This document shows positions 49,101 to 57,640 of a stretch of 64,000 nt of DNA, in pieces. Source of the stretch: Blastocatellia bacterium UBA7656. GTDB taxonomy: Bacteria; Acidobacteriota; Blastocatellia; UBA7656. Position 1 is the first letter of the stretch. Every line of letters begins with the position of its first letter. Below the pieces are notes generated by a model. That model was not told the origin of the DNA, did no database searches, and worked only from the letters and a program-made list of their open reading frames with translations. Location of the stretch: NCBI GenBank assembly GCA_002483445.1, contig DLHY01000163.1, positions 77,906 to 141,905 on the forward strand, written 5' to 3'. The translations under genes were made by a program, and so were the position numbers.

Positions 49101-50711
49101 GAGAATGTTTTTGATCCAGCCTTCTGCTTCGACTCCCGTCACCGGAAGCCCCACCTCGGAAGCGCCCAGACCAAGCCCCATTCGCATGGCTTCGCCTGCG
49201 GTCATCTCTCCTGCCTGATGCCGCTTCTTGAAAAAATCAAGCGCAGCCTCGATCTCTTCCGGTTTGAGTTCGACCCACTGGCCTCGAACTTTCACGAGCG
49301 GAACCTTGAGGCTCGCCAGTTTCATGAAATCTTCGAAGGACAACTCTTCATCGCCCAGCGCGATTCGCCATTCGTATTCGACTATCGAATCCAGTCCGAG
49401 CAATCCCGAAGAGATGATTTTTTTGCTTTGCGGTTTCGTCTTGAGTTTGACGCCGAGTCTCGACGCGGGCTTCTTCCACCACACAGGCACCAGCACGCCG
49501 AAGCCCGATTGTTCCAGAAGCGGCGCGGCTTCGCGCAGAAAACCGTAAGCGCCGCTGGCGTCCAACTTCATGACGGCGGGCTTTGCGGTCTTCAAAGCCG
49601 TCTCAATCTGAGGATAAAGCCTGGAGGCGCGTCCGAGGTCTCCGAGCAGTTTCTCCTGCGGGTTTTCGAGCTTTCGCGTCGAGAAGGTGAGCGCCCGACC
49701 TTTTGTCTTCCATACCACATCGGCAGGAACGAGCAGGCTCTTGTCATCAGTGGCCTGAAGCAGGAATTCCATTCGCCATGAGTCGTCAGCTTTTTTGCCT
49801 TCGCCGGTCGGCTCAGACAGCCGAAAGCACGTTCTGAGCGAGGCTTGAGAGGCGGAAATCGCAGACCGGCTCCATTCGCTGATCTGCTTTTGAAGCTTGA
49901 GAAGCTCGCCTTCATCCGCATCAATCGCGCCGTCGCGGGACGTGAGCGCGGCAAGCCATGCATGGCCCGCGTCGCGTTTCCTTGCGCGCCCTCTCGGCTC
50001 CGCGACGAGCGGGTTATCTCCGAGCGAGCGGCGGATTTCGGCATCGACGATTCGTTCGATCAGGTCGTTGAGAATGTCGGAAGGCATTCGGCCTTTCATA
50101 TCCCCGTCGATGGATTCGGCGCGACAAGAGGCGGGCATGGCGCGGGCGAGCGATCTCACTCGCTGGGCGTCGTCTTCGTTGTCGGCCACCGCGCGCCACA
50201 CGGCGACGAACTGTTTATCGCGCTTTGCCATCCCCGGTATCGCTCGCCCGCGAGCCACAAGCTCAAGCGAGAGCTTGGCCGCTTCGGCGAAAAAGCGCAG
50301 AGATTCTCCGATCAATATTCCGGGCGGATTTCCTGTCGCAAGCGAGAGCAGAAAATCCATAGCTTCCAAAGGCGCGAGCGCGAGGGCAGGCACGCTCCAC
50401 GAAGCAAGCCTGATCTTATCTCCGGTTGCGATCTCTTCGTCGCGGAACATATAAGGCGAAGACACAGGCGCATCACCGACAGAGGGAAGCAGCAGGGTCA
50501 AACCGGATTCGGATGGATTATCCGTCGCCGGATTTATCAGGCTCAGGCTTTCTCGCAGCCACTCCACGTCGGAAGCGAACGGATGAGGGGGGGGCGTTTT
50601 TGCTTTGGATCGAAGAGGCTTTCGTTTCGGCGAGCGCGCAGGGAGCGTGGAATCCTCGCCCCAGATTTTCAGCGCCGCATCGGACGCCCATATAGCATGG
50701 AGGATTATCAT
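46191..50711 (-). CDS. SNF2-family ATPase precursor with intein
   Basis: The 1,506-residue frame yields an ATPase of 1,038 residues after splicing. The N-terminal half is the bacterial SNF2-associated domain (SGFGVLVPVWWKKPASRLGV, LKVPLVKVRGQWVELKPEEI). The two RecA-like domains follow: LADDMGLGK (Walker A), IALDEAQNIKN (motif II), VALTGTPVENRLSELWSI, LSLKAGGTGLNLTAAQHVIH, DQATDRAFRIGQ. The intein splits Walker A between Lys and Thr, so only a spliced protein can bind ATP. It is the first gene of the SNF2-SWIM(-dcd) strand. Confidence 0.93.
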   Translation of the reverse strand: MIILHAIWASDAALKIWGEDSTLPARSPKRKPLRSKAKTPPPHPFASDVEWLRESLSLINPATDNPSESGLTLLLPSVGDAPVSSPYMFRDEEIATGDKIRLASWSVPALALAPLEAMDFLLSLATGNPPGILIGESLRFFAEAAKLSLELVARGRAIPGMAKRDKQFVAVWRAVADNEDDAQRVRSLARAMPASCRAESIDGDMKGRMPSDILNDLIERIVDAEIRRSLGDNPLVAEPRGRARKRDAGHAWLAALTSRDGAIDADEGELLKLQKQISEWSRSAISASQASLRTCFRLSEPTGEGKKADDSWRMEFLLQATDDKSLLVPADVVWKTKGRALTFSTRKLENPQEKLLGDLGRASRLYPQIETALKTAKPAVMKLDASGAYGFLREAAPLLEQSGFGVLVPVWWKKPASRLGVKLKTKPQSKKIISSGLLGLDSIVEYEWRIALGDEELSFEDFMKLASLKVPLVKVRGQWVELKPEEIEAALDFFKKRHQAGEMTAGEAMRMGLGLGASEVGLPVTGVEAEGWIKNILGADGRQSLKSVKTPAGFAGNLRPYQERGLSWLSFLNGLGLGACLADDMGLGKCLSADALIAVNGILVKAEDIWNRHSGEVSFDGEGYWADPTESLLTNSIDERDGRIVQTQIQRLYRQRVNEPLRKIRLEDGSSVTITRQHKLLTNKGWTNEFHPGDYVCVPAKAVWEGEPVDRELIKLLAWQIAEGYEFRKVARVAITQKNTSVLEELRECIGRFGEKHGIKINNPSILIPGNGRVPCLRINSAQYKRFLEARGYEWGNLSRGKSIPPFVMQADIDSVRLFLRNYFDAEASAVESMQSIEISTASPLLIQQLAHLLRRFGIWMRISSRKKCATNGTRIFRTYHLGIMGGNAAREFYREIGFGDTNKQKRLERICQQKSNTNVEGVPASEVVADAIADTGLPVRHFGMHNTIYINGSQQFSRSSLERVVASVDNILTGEAEREYRMLMPSKWTAQTLDAYTRLDKERLSATKDCLQRLLDQEIYYCKIKGIENVDYDGWVYDFEVEGHHNFVANNILCHNTIQLLALLVAERQIEGRKKTSQPGPTLLVCPMSVVGNWQREAAKFAPHLRLYVHHGTERLSGSKFAAVVRKNDLVITTYALAARDRKLFEDIEWARIALDEAQNIKNPSAKQTQAVRSFKTSRRVALTGTPVENRLSELWSIMQFLNPGLLGSASDFHTRFAAPIERYRDEEKAALLKRLTGPFVLRRLKTDKSIIRDLPDKIEMKTFCNLTKEQASLYQAVVEEMMEKVEQSEDMARRGAVLSGLMKLKQVCNHPAHLLQDGSSLENRSGKLARLEEIFEEILAEGDRALCFTQFAEMGHMLKSHLQERFGREALFLHGGTGRKARDQMVERFQRQDGPPIFLLSLKAGGTGLNLTAAQHVIHFDRWWNPAVEDQATDRAFRIGQKRNVQVRKFVCVGTLEEKIDQMIEQKKELAERIVGAGEAWLTELSTARLREMVALSTDAVSEG
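47541..48944 (-). mobile_element. intein in SNF2 Walker A motif, LAGLIDADG type
   Basis: The 468-residue intein begins CLSADALIAVNG and ends NNILCHN, followed by Thr of the host, so nucleophiles are Cys1 and Thr+1. Block B is SSVTITRQHKLL (T86, H89). Two LAGLIDADG-like helices are visible: LIKLLAWQIAEGYEF (about 124-138) and RLFLRNYFDAEASAV (about 245). It is a large, apparently intact intein with a homing endonuclease of a different class from that in dcd. Confidence 0.93.
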
Positions 50712-50826
50712 GAAATTCTTCTCTCAGGTGAATTGCCTGTCACACAATGGCGTTTCGTGTGGATGATAACGGCTCTGATCGCTCAAGGCAATTTCAAAGG
50801 CTCGAAACAAGTAACAAAAGATTTGC

Positions 50827-50855
50827 TTGACTCTGAAAAAGAGTAAGCGTAATAT
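50827..50855 (+). promoter_or_regulatory. candidate sigma-70-type promoter
   Basis: TTGACT and TAATAT are separated by exactly 17 bases, close to the consensus. It points to the sigma gene at 51084, which would have a leader of about 220 bases. The 372-base gap between the SNF2 gene and 51084 shows no other structure. Confidence 0.45.
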
Positions 50856-51083
50856 CGCGTCGTCTCCGGTTCCCGTAAACAAGTCATTGCCGAGCGCAGA
50901 CCGGGATTGGCTTTCCTGGTAGCAACTCTCTGATGTTGTTGACATAACTATCCGCTTGATGTATCCAGCGGAAGTCACTGACAATATCTGAATCCCGTGC
51001 TTCAGAAAAACAGCCTGACCAACTATTGATATTGAGAGGTCTCTGGCATCAGGCAGCACACTCTGAAAGAAGGAGATCATGTG

Positions 51084-51944
51084 ATGACGAACTTCCCCCA
51101 GTTCGATTGCGAGGAGATTCTTGTGCAGGCATACCGGGAAGCTCAAAGCCTTTACGGCCCTCTCGATCTTTCTACTGATACTTACCTCACTCATCTTGTT
51201 TCAATTATTCGCAGGTATCTCAGCGAAAGCCCCAGTAAGAGGGAAGTCGTCGATTTTCTTGGCAAGACTCACACAACTGATCTTTACCTCACGATTGCCT
51301 GTGAGCACGGAAGCGAAGCTGGCTGGGAGCGGCTCTTCAAGCTTTATCACAGCTTTGTTTGCGGTCTTGCCGCGCACTTCTGCCCGACCGAGGCTGTCGC
51401 TCATGACCTGGCCAACAAGGTCATCACTGATCTGTTTATGTCCAGTCGATCAAAGCGACCGCGAATAGCATCCTATGATGGTCAATCCTCCCTCTCCGCA
51501 TGGCTGCGTGTCATCGTATTACATCGTGCAATCAACGAGCGCGAGCGCAAGTGGAATCTGTTGGAAAGCCTGGACGATTTGCCTGAAATGCACGATGACC
51601 GAGGGCTGGAGAGGATTGAGGCATCGTTAAGATCGAGCAGGTACAGGCCGATAATTTTGAATACCTTCAGGTGCGCGAGCCAGAAGTTAAACAGCAGGGA
51701 GCGGTACATCCTGCTGATGATCCATGAAGAGAAGCTCAGAGCGAAAGAAGTCGCCAGGCTCCTCGGAGTTCATCCATCGAGCGTGACGCGACAACTTCAA
51801 CAAACCCATAGGAAGATCCGGCAGGAAGTCATCTCAATCCTTGCCCATCAGTATAATCTCAGCGAGGAGGCTATCAGAGAGTGTCTCACAGACATTCTGG
51901 AAAGCCCTGAACACTCGCTGCTCGATATTCTCAAAGCAGGATAG
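51084..51944 (+). CDS. sigma-70 family factor, paralogue of that at 20591
   Basis: The 286-residue factor has a 70-residue N-terminal extension. Region 2 (WERLFKLYHSFVCGLAAHFC, SLSAWLRVIVLHRAINERER), region 4 (KLNSRERYILLMIHEEKLRA, RLLGVHPSSVTRQLQQTHRK) and a 35-residue tail follow. The plan and several words (TDLYLTIACEHGSEAGW) match the factor at 20591, so they are paralogues of an unusual sigma group. ATG after AAGGAG was chosen. A tiny zf-HC2-like gene follows, then a set of surface proteins it may control. Confidence 0.85.
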   Translation: MTNFPQFDCEEILVQAYREAQSLYGPLDLSTDTYLTHLVSIIRRYLSESPSKREVVDFLGKTHTTDLYLTIACEHGSEAGWERLFKLYHSFVCGLAAHFCPTEAVAHDLANKVITDLFMSSRSKRPRIASYDGQSSLSAWLRVIVLHRAINERERKWNLLESLDDLPEMHDDRGLERIEASLRSSRYRPIILNTFRCASQKLNSRERYILLMIHEEKLRAKEVARLLGVHPSSVTRQLQQTHRKIRQEVISILAHQYNLSEEAIRECLTDILESPEHSLLDILKAG

Positions 51945-52126
51945 CATCGCTCCACTGCATCCCTGCAAACAGACAGATAGAACTAAAAATTGTCTCCTGC
52001 GCTGTGTCTGAAGTGTCATAGCAAGCGGTTTGTTCGTCTCACCGAGTCAATCTTCCCGTTTTGATCTGTCTATAAGGGTGAAGGTATGCAGCACAAATTG
52101 TAATCATCACTGGACAGGAGGGACAG

Positions 52127-52315
52127 TTGAGAAACCCGTGCCCGGAAACAGAGATTCTGGCGGCATATCTGGAGAACAATCTGCCTCTCGAGCTGATAGA
52201 GCAGATGGAAGCACATCTTCTTGAATGCAGGCTCTGTCGCCGGGTAATCTCTCAGGCAATCAAGAGCGAGTCGGCAGTACCCGACCCGATAATACACCGC
52301 AAATCTCTCTCATAG
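52127..52315 (+). CDS. minimal zf-HC2 anti-sigma-like protein
   Basis: The 62-residue product starts at TTG after GGAGGG. Its core EQMEAHLLECRLCRRVISQA has the H-x3-C-x2-C zinc site of anti-sigma factors, similar to that in the protein at 21620 (HLSECAGCRK). There is no membrane helix or sensor part, so it could be a soluble anti-sigma factor or the surviving front end of a longer gene. The 180 bases between the sigma gene and this one, and the 215 bases after it, contain no other gene. Confidence 0.65.
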   Translation: MRNPCPETEILAAYLENNLPLELIEQMEAHLLECRLCRRVISQAIKSESAVPDPIIHRKSLS

Positions 52316-52530
52316 TCACTCGACTCGAAATCCAATCCGGCTGCCGAAAAAAAATATTCCTGCGGAGACGCGCAATTATTCATCGAGCGTCTGTCTATAT
52401 AGCATGAGAGAGAAGTGTGAGCCTGAAGTCAGAGGGCGAGCGCTTCAATCAGCACAGTCACAGGTGAAGATCGAAGCGAAGCGGAAAACCCGCGCGCCCG
52501 GTCGAGGTGTACACAGGCGAAGGAGAAGCG

Positions 52531-55500
52531 ATGTCGAAGAAAAAGTCTCGCAGGCAATCAAAGCAAACCGCGCAGCCTCGGAGCAGGCGCAAGCTGGCTG
52601 CGGTCATCGCCTTGATGATGATTTTGGCGACGAGCGGAGTGATCCTCGCCCAACGAACATCGCTATGGCCATTTGTCAAACCAGTAACAATATCTCCCGA
52701 ACCACTTCCTGCGCCTCTACCGCCGCCTTCTTCGCCGACAAAGGAATACGTATATGCAGGAGGCAGGCTCCTCGCCACTGAGGAACCTCTAGCCGCTTCG
52801 ATCACGACGCTTGATCCTTCTTTAGCTTTTCCGGGGAACACCATATTGCTGACTATCACCGGCTCCAATCTAGCGGGCGCAAGCTCAGTCAATTTCACCC
52901 CTTCGACTGGGATCAATGTCAGCAATATTTCTTCAACCTCAAATCAGGTGACGGCGACTGTTTCCATATCAGAGCCAACCGGTACGAGAAATGTTTCAGT
53001 AACAACTCCGTCCGGCACATCAGGCACACTGCCTTTCGTTGTTGGCAATCCTCCTCCAGAAATATCGAGCATAAACCCCAACACCATAATGGAGAACACC
53101 ACTTTCACTCTTACAGTCAACGGCACAGGCTTCATCAACGGTTCAGTGATAAGGATAAACGGCGTTGGTCTGGCAACCGCATTCAACACCGATAAGATAT
53201 TGACGGCCACCGTATCGGGTCAAACCGCAGGGTTGAAAGATATCACCGTCTTCAATCCCGCGCCTCACGGCGGCGAATCCAACATGATAAAACTCACTGT
53301 GAATTCAGGAACGAACAATCCTGTCCCTCATATCGGCGGCATCTCGCCCTCAATTGTCACAGCGGGCAGCCCAGCTTTCATTCTAACCGTAAACAGCGAC
53401 AACAGCAGCTTCCGAATGGGATCTGAGGTAAGAATGAACGATATTCCCAGACCCACCACCTTCGTAAGTCAATCTCAGTTGACGGCAGGTATATCCGCAT
53501 CGGACGTAGCAACTGCTGGAACCAAAACCATTACTGTCTTTACTCCAACGCCAGGTGGCGGCATTTCTAACTCGTTTATGCTCACAGTCGGAGGGGGTAT
53601 GGTCGGCACCGGGCTTCAAGGCGATTACTTCAATAATACTTCGCTTTCCGGCACTCCCGTTCACACAAGAATCGACCCTCTCATTGATTTCAACTGGGGC
53701 GAAGGAAGCCCTCACCCGCTGGTGAATCCAAACCAGTTCAGTGTCCGCTGGACAGGCCAGGTCAAGTCGCTCACGGCAGGCAAGTACACATTCATCGTCA
53801 AGCACAATGATGGCGTCAGGCTTTGGGTGAACAACCAGCAATTGATCAATGCCTGGTTCGATTCAAGCGGAACCAAGAGCGGCACCATCAAGCTGTTAGC
53901 CGGTCAGATGTACGCCATCAGGCTGGAATTCTATGATAATCAGGCCACAGCCAGAGTGCATTTGAAGTGGCGCAAGGGGACATTGACACCATCGGGAGAT
54001 GAGATACCAGAGCAGGTCATTCCCACAGCACAACTCTTCGCGCCTCCTTCCGGGCCAACTCCGCCTCCGCCTACTCTTATGTATCAAGGAGTGCATGAGG
54101 GAACCAACTGCACAACAATCTACGGCTGGGCAGCAGACGCAAATCAGCCTAACACCTCGATCAATGTCGATATCTATAACGGCGCTGCGTTGCTGGCTAC
54201 AGTTCCAGCGAACCAGCCTCGAACAGGCATTGCTGTTCCCGGCAACCACGGCTTCAGCTATACGGTTCCGGCGAGCCTCAAAGACGGGCTGTCGCGTTCG
54301 ATCTCGGTCAGGTTCCCAGGCACTACGTCCAATCTTTCCGGCTCTCCCCAAACTCTCTTATGCAGCGGGACCAGTGTGCCTAACGCACCCAGCGGATTGA
54401 TGGCAACGGCAGCCACCGCAACGCAGATCAACCTTAAATGGACTGATGCCAGCACCAATGAGGACGGCTTCGCTATTAAACGCAGCGAAGACGGCGTCAA
54501 CTACGGGGATATAGGCACGACTCCTGTCAACGTGACCACCTATGAGGACTTGGGTCGAACTGCGGGCAGAACCTACTACTATCAAGTGAGGGCATACAAC
54601 AGCGCGGGCAGTTCGGCTCCTGCGCAGACCAGCGTAACGATTCCAGGCCAAACTGGCGGGCCTCCCGTCGCGCCGAGCAATGTCGTAGCGACTCCTGTTT
54701 CCAGCACACAGATCAATATTAGCTGGACTGACAACAGCACGAATGAAACCGGCTACACTGTGCTGCGGAGGAAACCGGGCGGCACTACATACTACCCAGT
54801 CGGCACGCTTGGCGCGAATGTGACCAGTTTCTTTCACAAAACTCTCACTCCCTCAACTCAATACTGCTACAGGGTCGAAGCCTTCAATGATTCGGGTAAG
54901 GCGAACAACGGGTCGGATGTCTGCGCGACTACTCTGAGCGGCACGAAGGCGGCGGCCTTTGTGGCTCTTCTTTCGGGCGACGGCGCTGCGGGCAGTTACG
55001 GCTACATCGAGGGTCAGGGAACCGTAGCCAAATGGAAAAACCCCGGCACAGGCGCAGTCGGCATCGATCCGGTCAGCGGGCTTACAGCCTTGTTTGTCGC
55101 TGATACTTACAATCATCGCATCCGCATGGTCTACCTCGATGGCCCTGTCGCGGGCAACTCGATCCTGCTGGCCGGAAGCGGAGTGGCCGGTTACTGGGAA
55201 GGCGACGGCGATCCTTACTCAGCCCGTTACAACTTCCCCCGCGGCATCACTGCCATCAAAAACGAGGATGGTATCGTTGACGCTCTCCTCGTCGCTGACA
55301 CCGACAACCACACTATTCGTATGCTGCTGCCTCCTCTCGGCTCTACCCGCTGGAGACCTGAAACTTTCTCCGGCTTCCAGGCAAAAGTCGGCTATGCCGA
55401 CGGCACCCCTAATGTCAATTTGTACAACTCTCCTTATGGAATCACCATCGGGATGGACGGCTTCATCTACGTCGCTGATTCGAGCAACGGAGCCATTCGC

Positions 55501-55989
55501 AAACTCGACTGGGAAGGCAACTCTTCTACTTACCTCAAGCAGACCACCTGGAAAGGCTCCACCTTCAGGCCCATCGGCATCACCTCAAGCGAGGCCAGCC
55601 AATGGATTTACATCTCTTCGCATAACAGCAACTCGATCAACCGCGTGGCGGGAGGAGTGATCGAGATACTGTCGAGTTCGACACTAGGCTATCAGGACGG
55701 CACGGGAGGGGCGTCGCGTTTCAACACGCCTTATCACATGGTGTGGTCTGATACGGGAGGAGTCGGCTCGCTGTACATAGTCGACCTGGCCAACAACCGA
55801 ATCCGACAGTTCGATTTGCAGGCCAATCAGGTCACGACCTACGCCGGGTCAGGCACGTCAGGCTACACCAATGGCGCTGGATCGACTGCCAAATTCAACT
55901 CCTCGACAGGTATTGCCATTGGAGTGTCGAACGATCTCTACATCATCGAGACCGGCAATAACGGAGTGAGAAAACTCAGCGAGCAGTGA
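52531..55989 (+). CDS. large surface protein with TIG, PA14, FN3 and NHL domains
   Basis: The 1,152-residue protein starts at MSKKKSRRQSKQ after AAGGAGAAGCG. One anchor or signal helix is at 25-42 (LAAVIALMMILATSGVIL). Three TIG/IPT immunoglobulin-like domains cover about 90-355 (repeated ITTLDPSLAFPGNTILLTI-type starts and GTRNVSVTTPSG-type ends). PA14 is at 362-495 (GLQGDYFNNTSLSGTPVHTR, YTFIVKHNDGVRLWVNNQQL). Two FN3 domains are at 615-800, and an NHL beta-propeller at 810-1150 (LFVADTYNHRIRMV, LYIVDLANNRIRQF). It is probably displayed outside the cell and binds sugar or protein. It is the first of four exported proteins. Confidence 0.85.
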   Translation: MSKKKSRRQSKQTAQPRSRRKLAAVIALMMILATSGVILAQRTSLWPFVKPVTISPEPLPAPLPPPSSPTKEYVYAGGRLLATEEPLAASITTLDPSLAFPGNTILLTITGSNLAGASSVNFTPSTGINVSNISSTSNQVTATVSISEPTGTRNVSVTTPSGTSGTLPFVVGNPPPEISSINPNTIMENTTFTLTVNGTGFINGSVIRINGVGLATAFNTDKILTATVSGQTAGLKDITVFNPAPHGGESNMIKLTVNSGTNNPVPHIGGISPSIVTAGSPAFILTVNSDNSSFRMGSEVRMNDIPRPTTFVSQSQLTAGISASDVATAGTKTITVFTPTPGGGISNSFMLTVGGGMVGTGLQGDYFNNTSLSGTPVHTRIDPLIDFNWGEGSPHPLVNPNQFSVRWTGQVKSLTAGKYTFIVKHNDGVRLWVNNQQLINAWFDSSGTKSGTIKLLAGQMYAIRLEFYDNQATARVHLKWRKGTLTPSGDEIPEQVIPTAQLFAPPSGPTPPPPTLMYQGVHEGTNCTTIYGWAADANQPNTSINVDIYNGAALLATVPANQPRTGIAVPGNHGFSYTVPASLKDGLSRSISVRFPGTTSNLSGSPQTLLCSGTSVPNAPSGLMATAATATQINLKWTDASTNEDGFAIKRSEDGVNYGDIGTTPVNVTTYEDLGRTAGRTYYYQVRAYNSAGSSAPAQTSVTIPGQTGGPPVAPSNVVATPVSSTQINISWTDNSTNETGYTVLRRKPGGTTYYPVGTLGANVTSFFHKTLTPSTQYCYRVEAFNDSGKANNGSDVCATTLSGTKAAAFVALLSGDGAAGSYGYIEGQGTVAKWKNPGTGAVGIDPVSGLTALFVADTYNHRIRMVYLDGPVAGNSILLAGSGVAGYWEGDGDPYSARYNFPRGITAIKNEDGIVDALLVADTDNHTIRMLLPPLGSTRWRPETFSGFQAKVGYADGTPNVNLYNSPYGITIGMDGFIYVADSSNGAIRKLDWEGNSSTYLKQTTWKGSTFRPIGITSSEASQWIYISSHNSNSINRVAGGVIEILSSSTLGYQDGTGGASRFNTPYHMVWSDTGGVGSLYIVDLANNRIRQFDLQANQVTTYAGSGTSGYTNGAGSTAKFNSSTGIAIGVSNDLYIIETGNNGVRKLSEQ

Positions 55990-56077
55990 TGAGCAGTGGC
56001 CAGTGGTCAGTGGTCGGTTGGCACAAGTGTCAACATAAGACAAAGGGCGAAGGACGAATGACAAAGGACAAACAGTT
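55990..56077. repeat. heptad repeat array
   Basis: Two arrays follow each other: GCCAGTG, GTCAGTG, GTCGGTT (from about 55998) and GACAAAG, GGCGAAG, GACGAAT, GACAAAG, GACAAAC (from about 56039). Both keep a period of seven and lead directly to the next start codon. Confidence 0.82.
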
Positions 56078-56965
56078 ATGAGAAAGCGATTTTGGATAAC
56101 AGGAGTGGTGGTTTGTCTGCTTGGGGTCGCGGCGTTGAGCAGACCGGGAAGAGCCGCGCTCACGAGGATTTTCTCAACAGAAAAATCTGAGGTGACAGCG
56201 GAAGCCGCCGCGCCACAGAGCGGACAGGATATCGAACAACGAGTGCGAGCGCGTCACGGCTGGAATGCCAGCCTGCAAAACTCAGTCATCACCGGAGAGG
56301 TCACTTACTACGATCGCGAAGGTCAGACGCGAGGTCAGGCCAACTTCACTATCTATCGAAAGTACCCGAATCGCTTGCGAGTGGTCATTGAGCGAGGCAC
56401 ATCAGTCGAGACGATAGGAATAGATCAGGATCAGGCATGGAGTACAGGAAGCCGTAGCCTGAGCGAAGCAGAAGCGCGGGACATAAGAGCGTGGTTGAGG
56501 TTGTGGCCTGAGCGATTGTTCTCGTCGAGGGATAGCGGGGCAGCATACAAAGAGGCAGGCCAGCGGGTTGAAGAGACCCGTCCGGCGAGTCCGTGGCAAG
56601 AGTCGGCGAGGCTCAATCAGCCTGCTGTGCTAGAGCAGATAGAGATAGCCGACACGATCTCAGCGCCGGATGGACAGAGGGCAGGAGACCGAAGGTCAGT
56701 CTACTACTACATAGACAGCGAAAGTCTGTTGATAAAGTCGGCGAGGTGGATGGAGCCGGATGATCCGAGAAGGGCAGACGAGTTGGGATCAGCGAAGATG
56801 GACTTGCGAGTAGATTTCGGGAACTGGCTACAGCAGGGAGGAGTGATGTGGCCGATGGAGATAGTGCGCTGGCTGGGAGGGAGAGTGGAGTATCGGATTC
56901 AGGTGAGTGAAGTGAAGGTCAATCAAACGATGGCAGACTCGCTGTTTGCGAACCCCAACCGATAA
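56078..56965 (+). CDS. exported LolA-like / lipoprotein-sorting-type protein
   Basis: The 295-residue protein has an N-terminal membrane helix (FWITGVVVCLLGVAALS). Its beta-rich body resembles half-barrel LolA/LppX folds: SVITGEVTYYDREGQTRGQA, NFTIYRKYPNRLRVVIERGT, YYYIDSESLLIKSARWM, MWPMEIVRWLGGRVEYRIQV. Such domains carry lipids or sense the envelope. No catalytic residues are evident. It lies inside the surface-protein cluster, after the NHL protein and before a small anchored protein, all on the plus strand. Assignment rests on pattern, not on a strong motif. Confidence 0.6.
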   Translation: MRKRFWITGVVVCLLGVAALSRPGRAALTRIFSTEKSEVTAEAAAPQSGQDIEQRVRARHGWNASLQNSVITGEVTYYDREGQTRGQANFTIYRKYPNRLRVVIERGTSVETIGIDQDQAWSTGSRSLSEAEARDIRAWLRLWPERLFSSRDSGAAYKEAGQRVEETRPASPWQESARLNQPAVLEQIEIADTISAPDGQRAGDRRSVYYYIDSESLLIKSARWMEPDDPRRADELGSAKMDLRVDFGNWLQQGGVMWPMEIVRWLGGRVEYRIQVSEVKVNQTMADSLFANPNR

Positions 56966-56975
56966 AGCGGTGATG

Positions 56976-57030
56976 TCGGTTGTCCGTTGTCAGTAGTCAG
57001 TTGCAACGGACAACCGACAACGGACTAATT
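56976..57030. repeat. heptad repeat pair
   Basis: GTTGTCC, GTTGTCA, GTAGTCA, then the complementary GGACAAC, CGACAAC, GGACTAA. The two halves meet around TTGCAA and could form a near-perfect hairpin. Confidence 0.82.
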
Positions 57031-57043
57031 CGTGAGGTGAATG

Positions 57044-57571
57044 ATGAAAAGGCTTCTTAAAGTTTGTTCGTGCATTTTCAATTTCAAACCACTGGCGGCG
57101 AATCGGTTTGTTCGCCTGATATCGTTCCTGATTACAGGCGCGCTGATTCTATCTGCCGCGATTATGTTTGCTGCTCAGGCATACAACTGGCGGGAAGAAA
57201 ATAGCAAACTCGCCCTGGAGCAACCGAAATCAACTGCTCCTGTCGAGCCATCTTCGCAGCCATACTCATTGCGGGCTGTTCCTCAAGGTCAGCGCGTGGA
57301 AGCAGAGTTGATCACCGTTCTCCCGACCGGATTCGACCCCAAGGAAATCAACCGGCCCGCTGGAGCTTTTCTCATCGCGGTCGAGAATCGAAGCGGCCTT
57401 GATGAATTGGAGTTGCGCCTTGATCGCGAAGCGGGAAGCCGTCTGCATCAGGTGCCAATGCCGGGTCGCAAACTGAATTGGAAACAGGGAGTCGATTTGC
57501 CTCCTGGCCGTTACCTTCTGACTGAAGCAAATCATCCTGACTGGCGCTGTCGGATCACGATCACTCCGTGA
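57044..57571 (+). CDS. small anchored protein of unknown function
   Basis: The 175-residue protein has one membrane helix at about 25-47 (LISFLITGALILSAAIMFAA). The exported part is a single beta-rich domain: FLIAVENRSGLDELELRLDR, RKLNWKQGVDLPPGRYLLTE, WRCRITITP. The style resembles short C-terminal sandwich domains in which the end is exposed (GRYLLTEA). No family was recognised. It is translated from ATG after GAGGTG, right before the YD-repeat toxin gene, and may help export or anchor it. Confidence 0.6.
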   Translation: MKRLLKVCSCIFNFKPLAANRFVRLISFLITGALILSAAIMFAAQAYNWREENSKLALEQPKSTAPVEPSSQPYSLRAVPQGQRVEAELITVLPTGFDPKEINRPAGAFLIAVENRSGLDELELRLDREAGSRLHQVPMPGRKLNWKQGVDLPPGRYLLTEANHPDWRCRITITP

Positions 57572-57640
57572 GCCTGACAGGATTCATAAAGGTCATTCCG
57601 GTGTGAAGAGATGAGACAGGTTTCTCCTGAGGAGAGCAAA

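Noticed and set aside
49845..50846. 333-codon open frame on the plus strand
   Set aside because: Antisense to the SNF2 N-terminal region; it has no domain and ends in repeat-free spacer.
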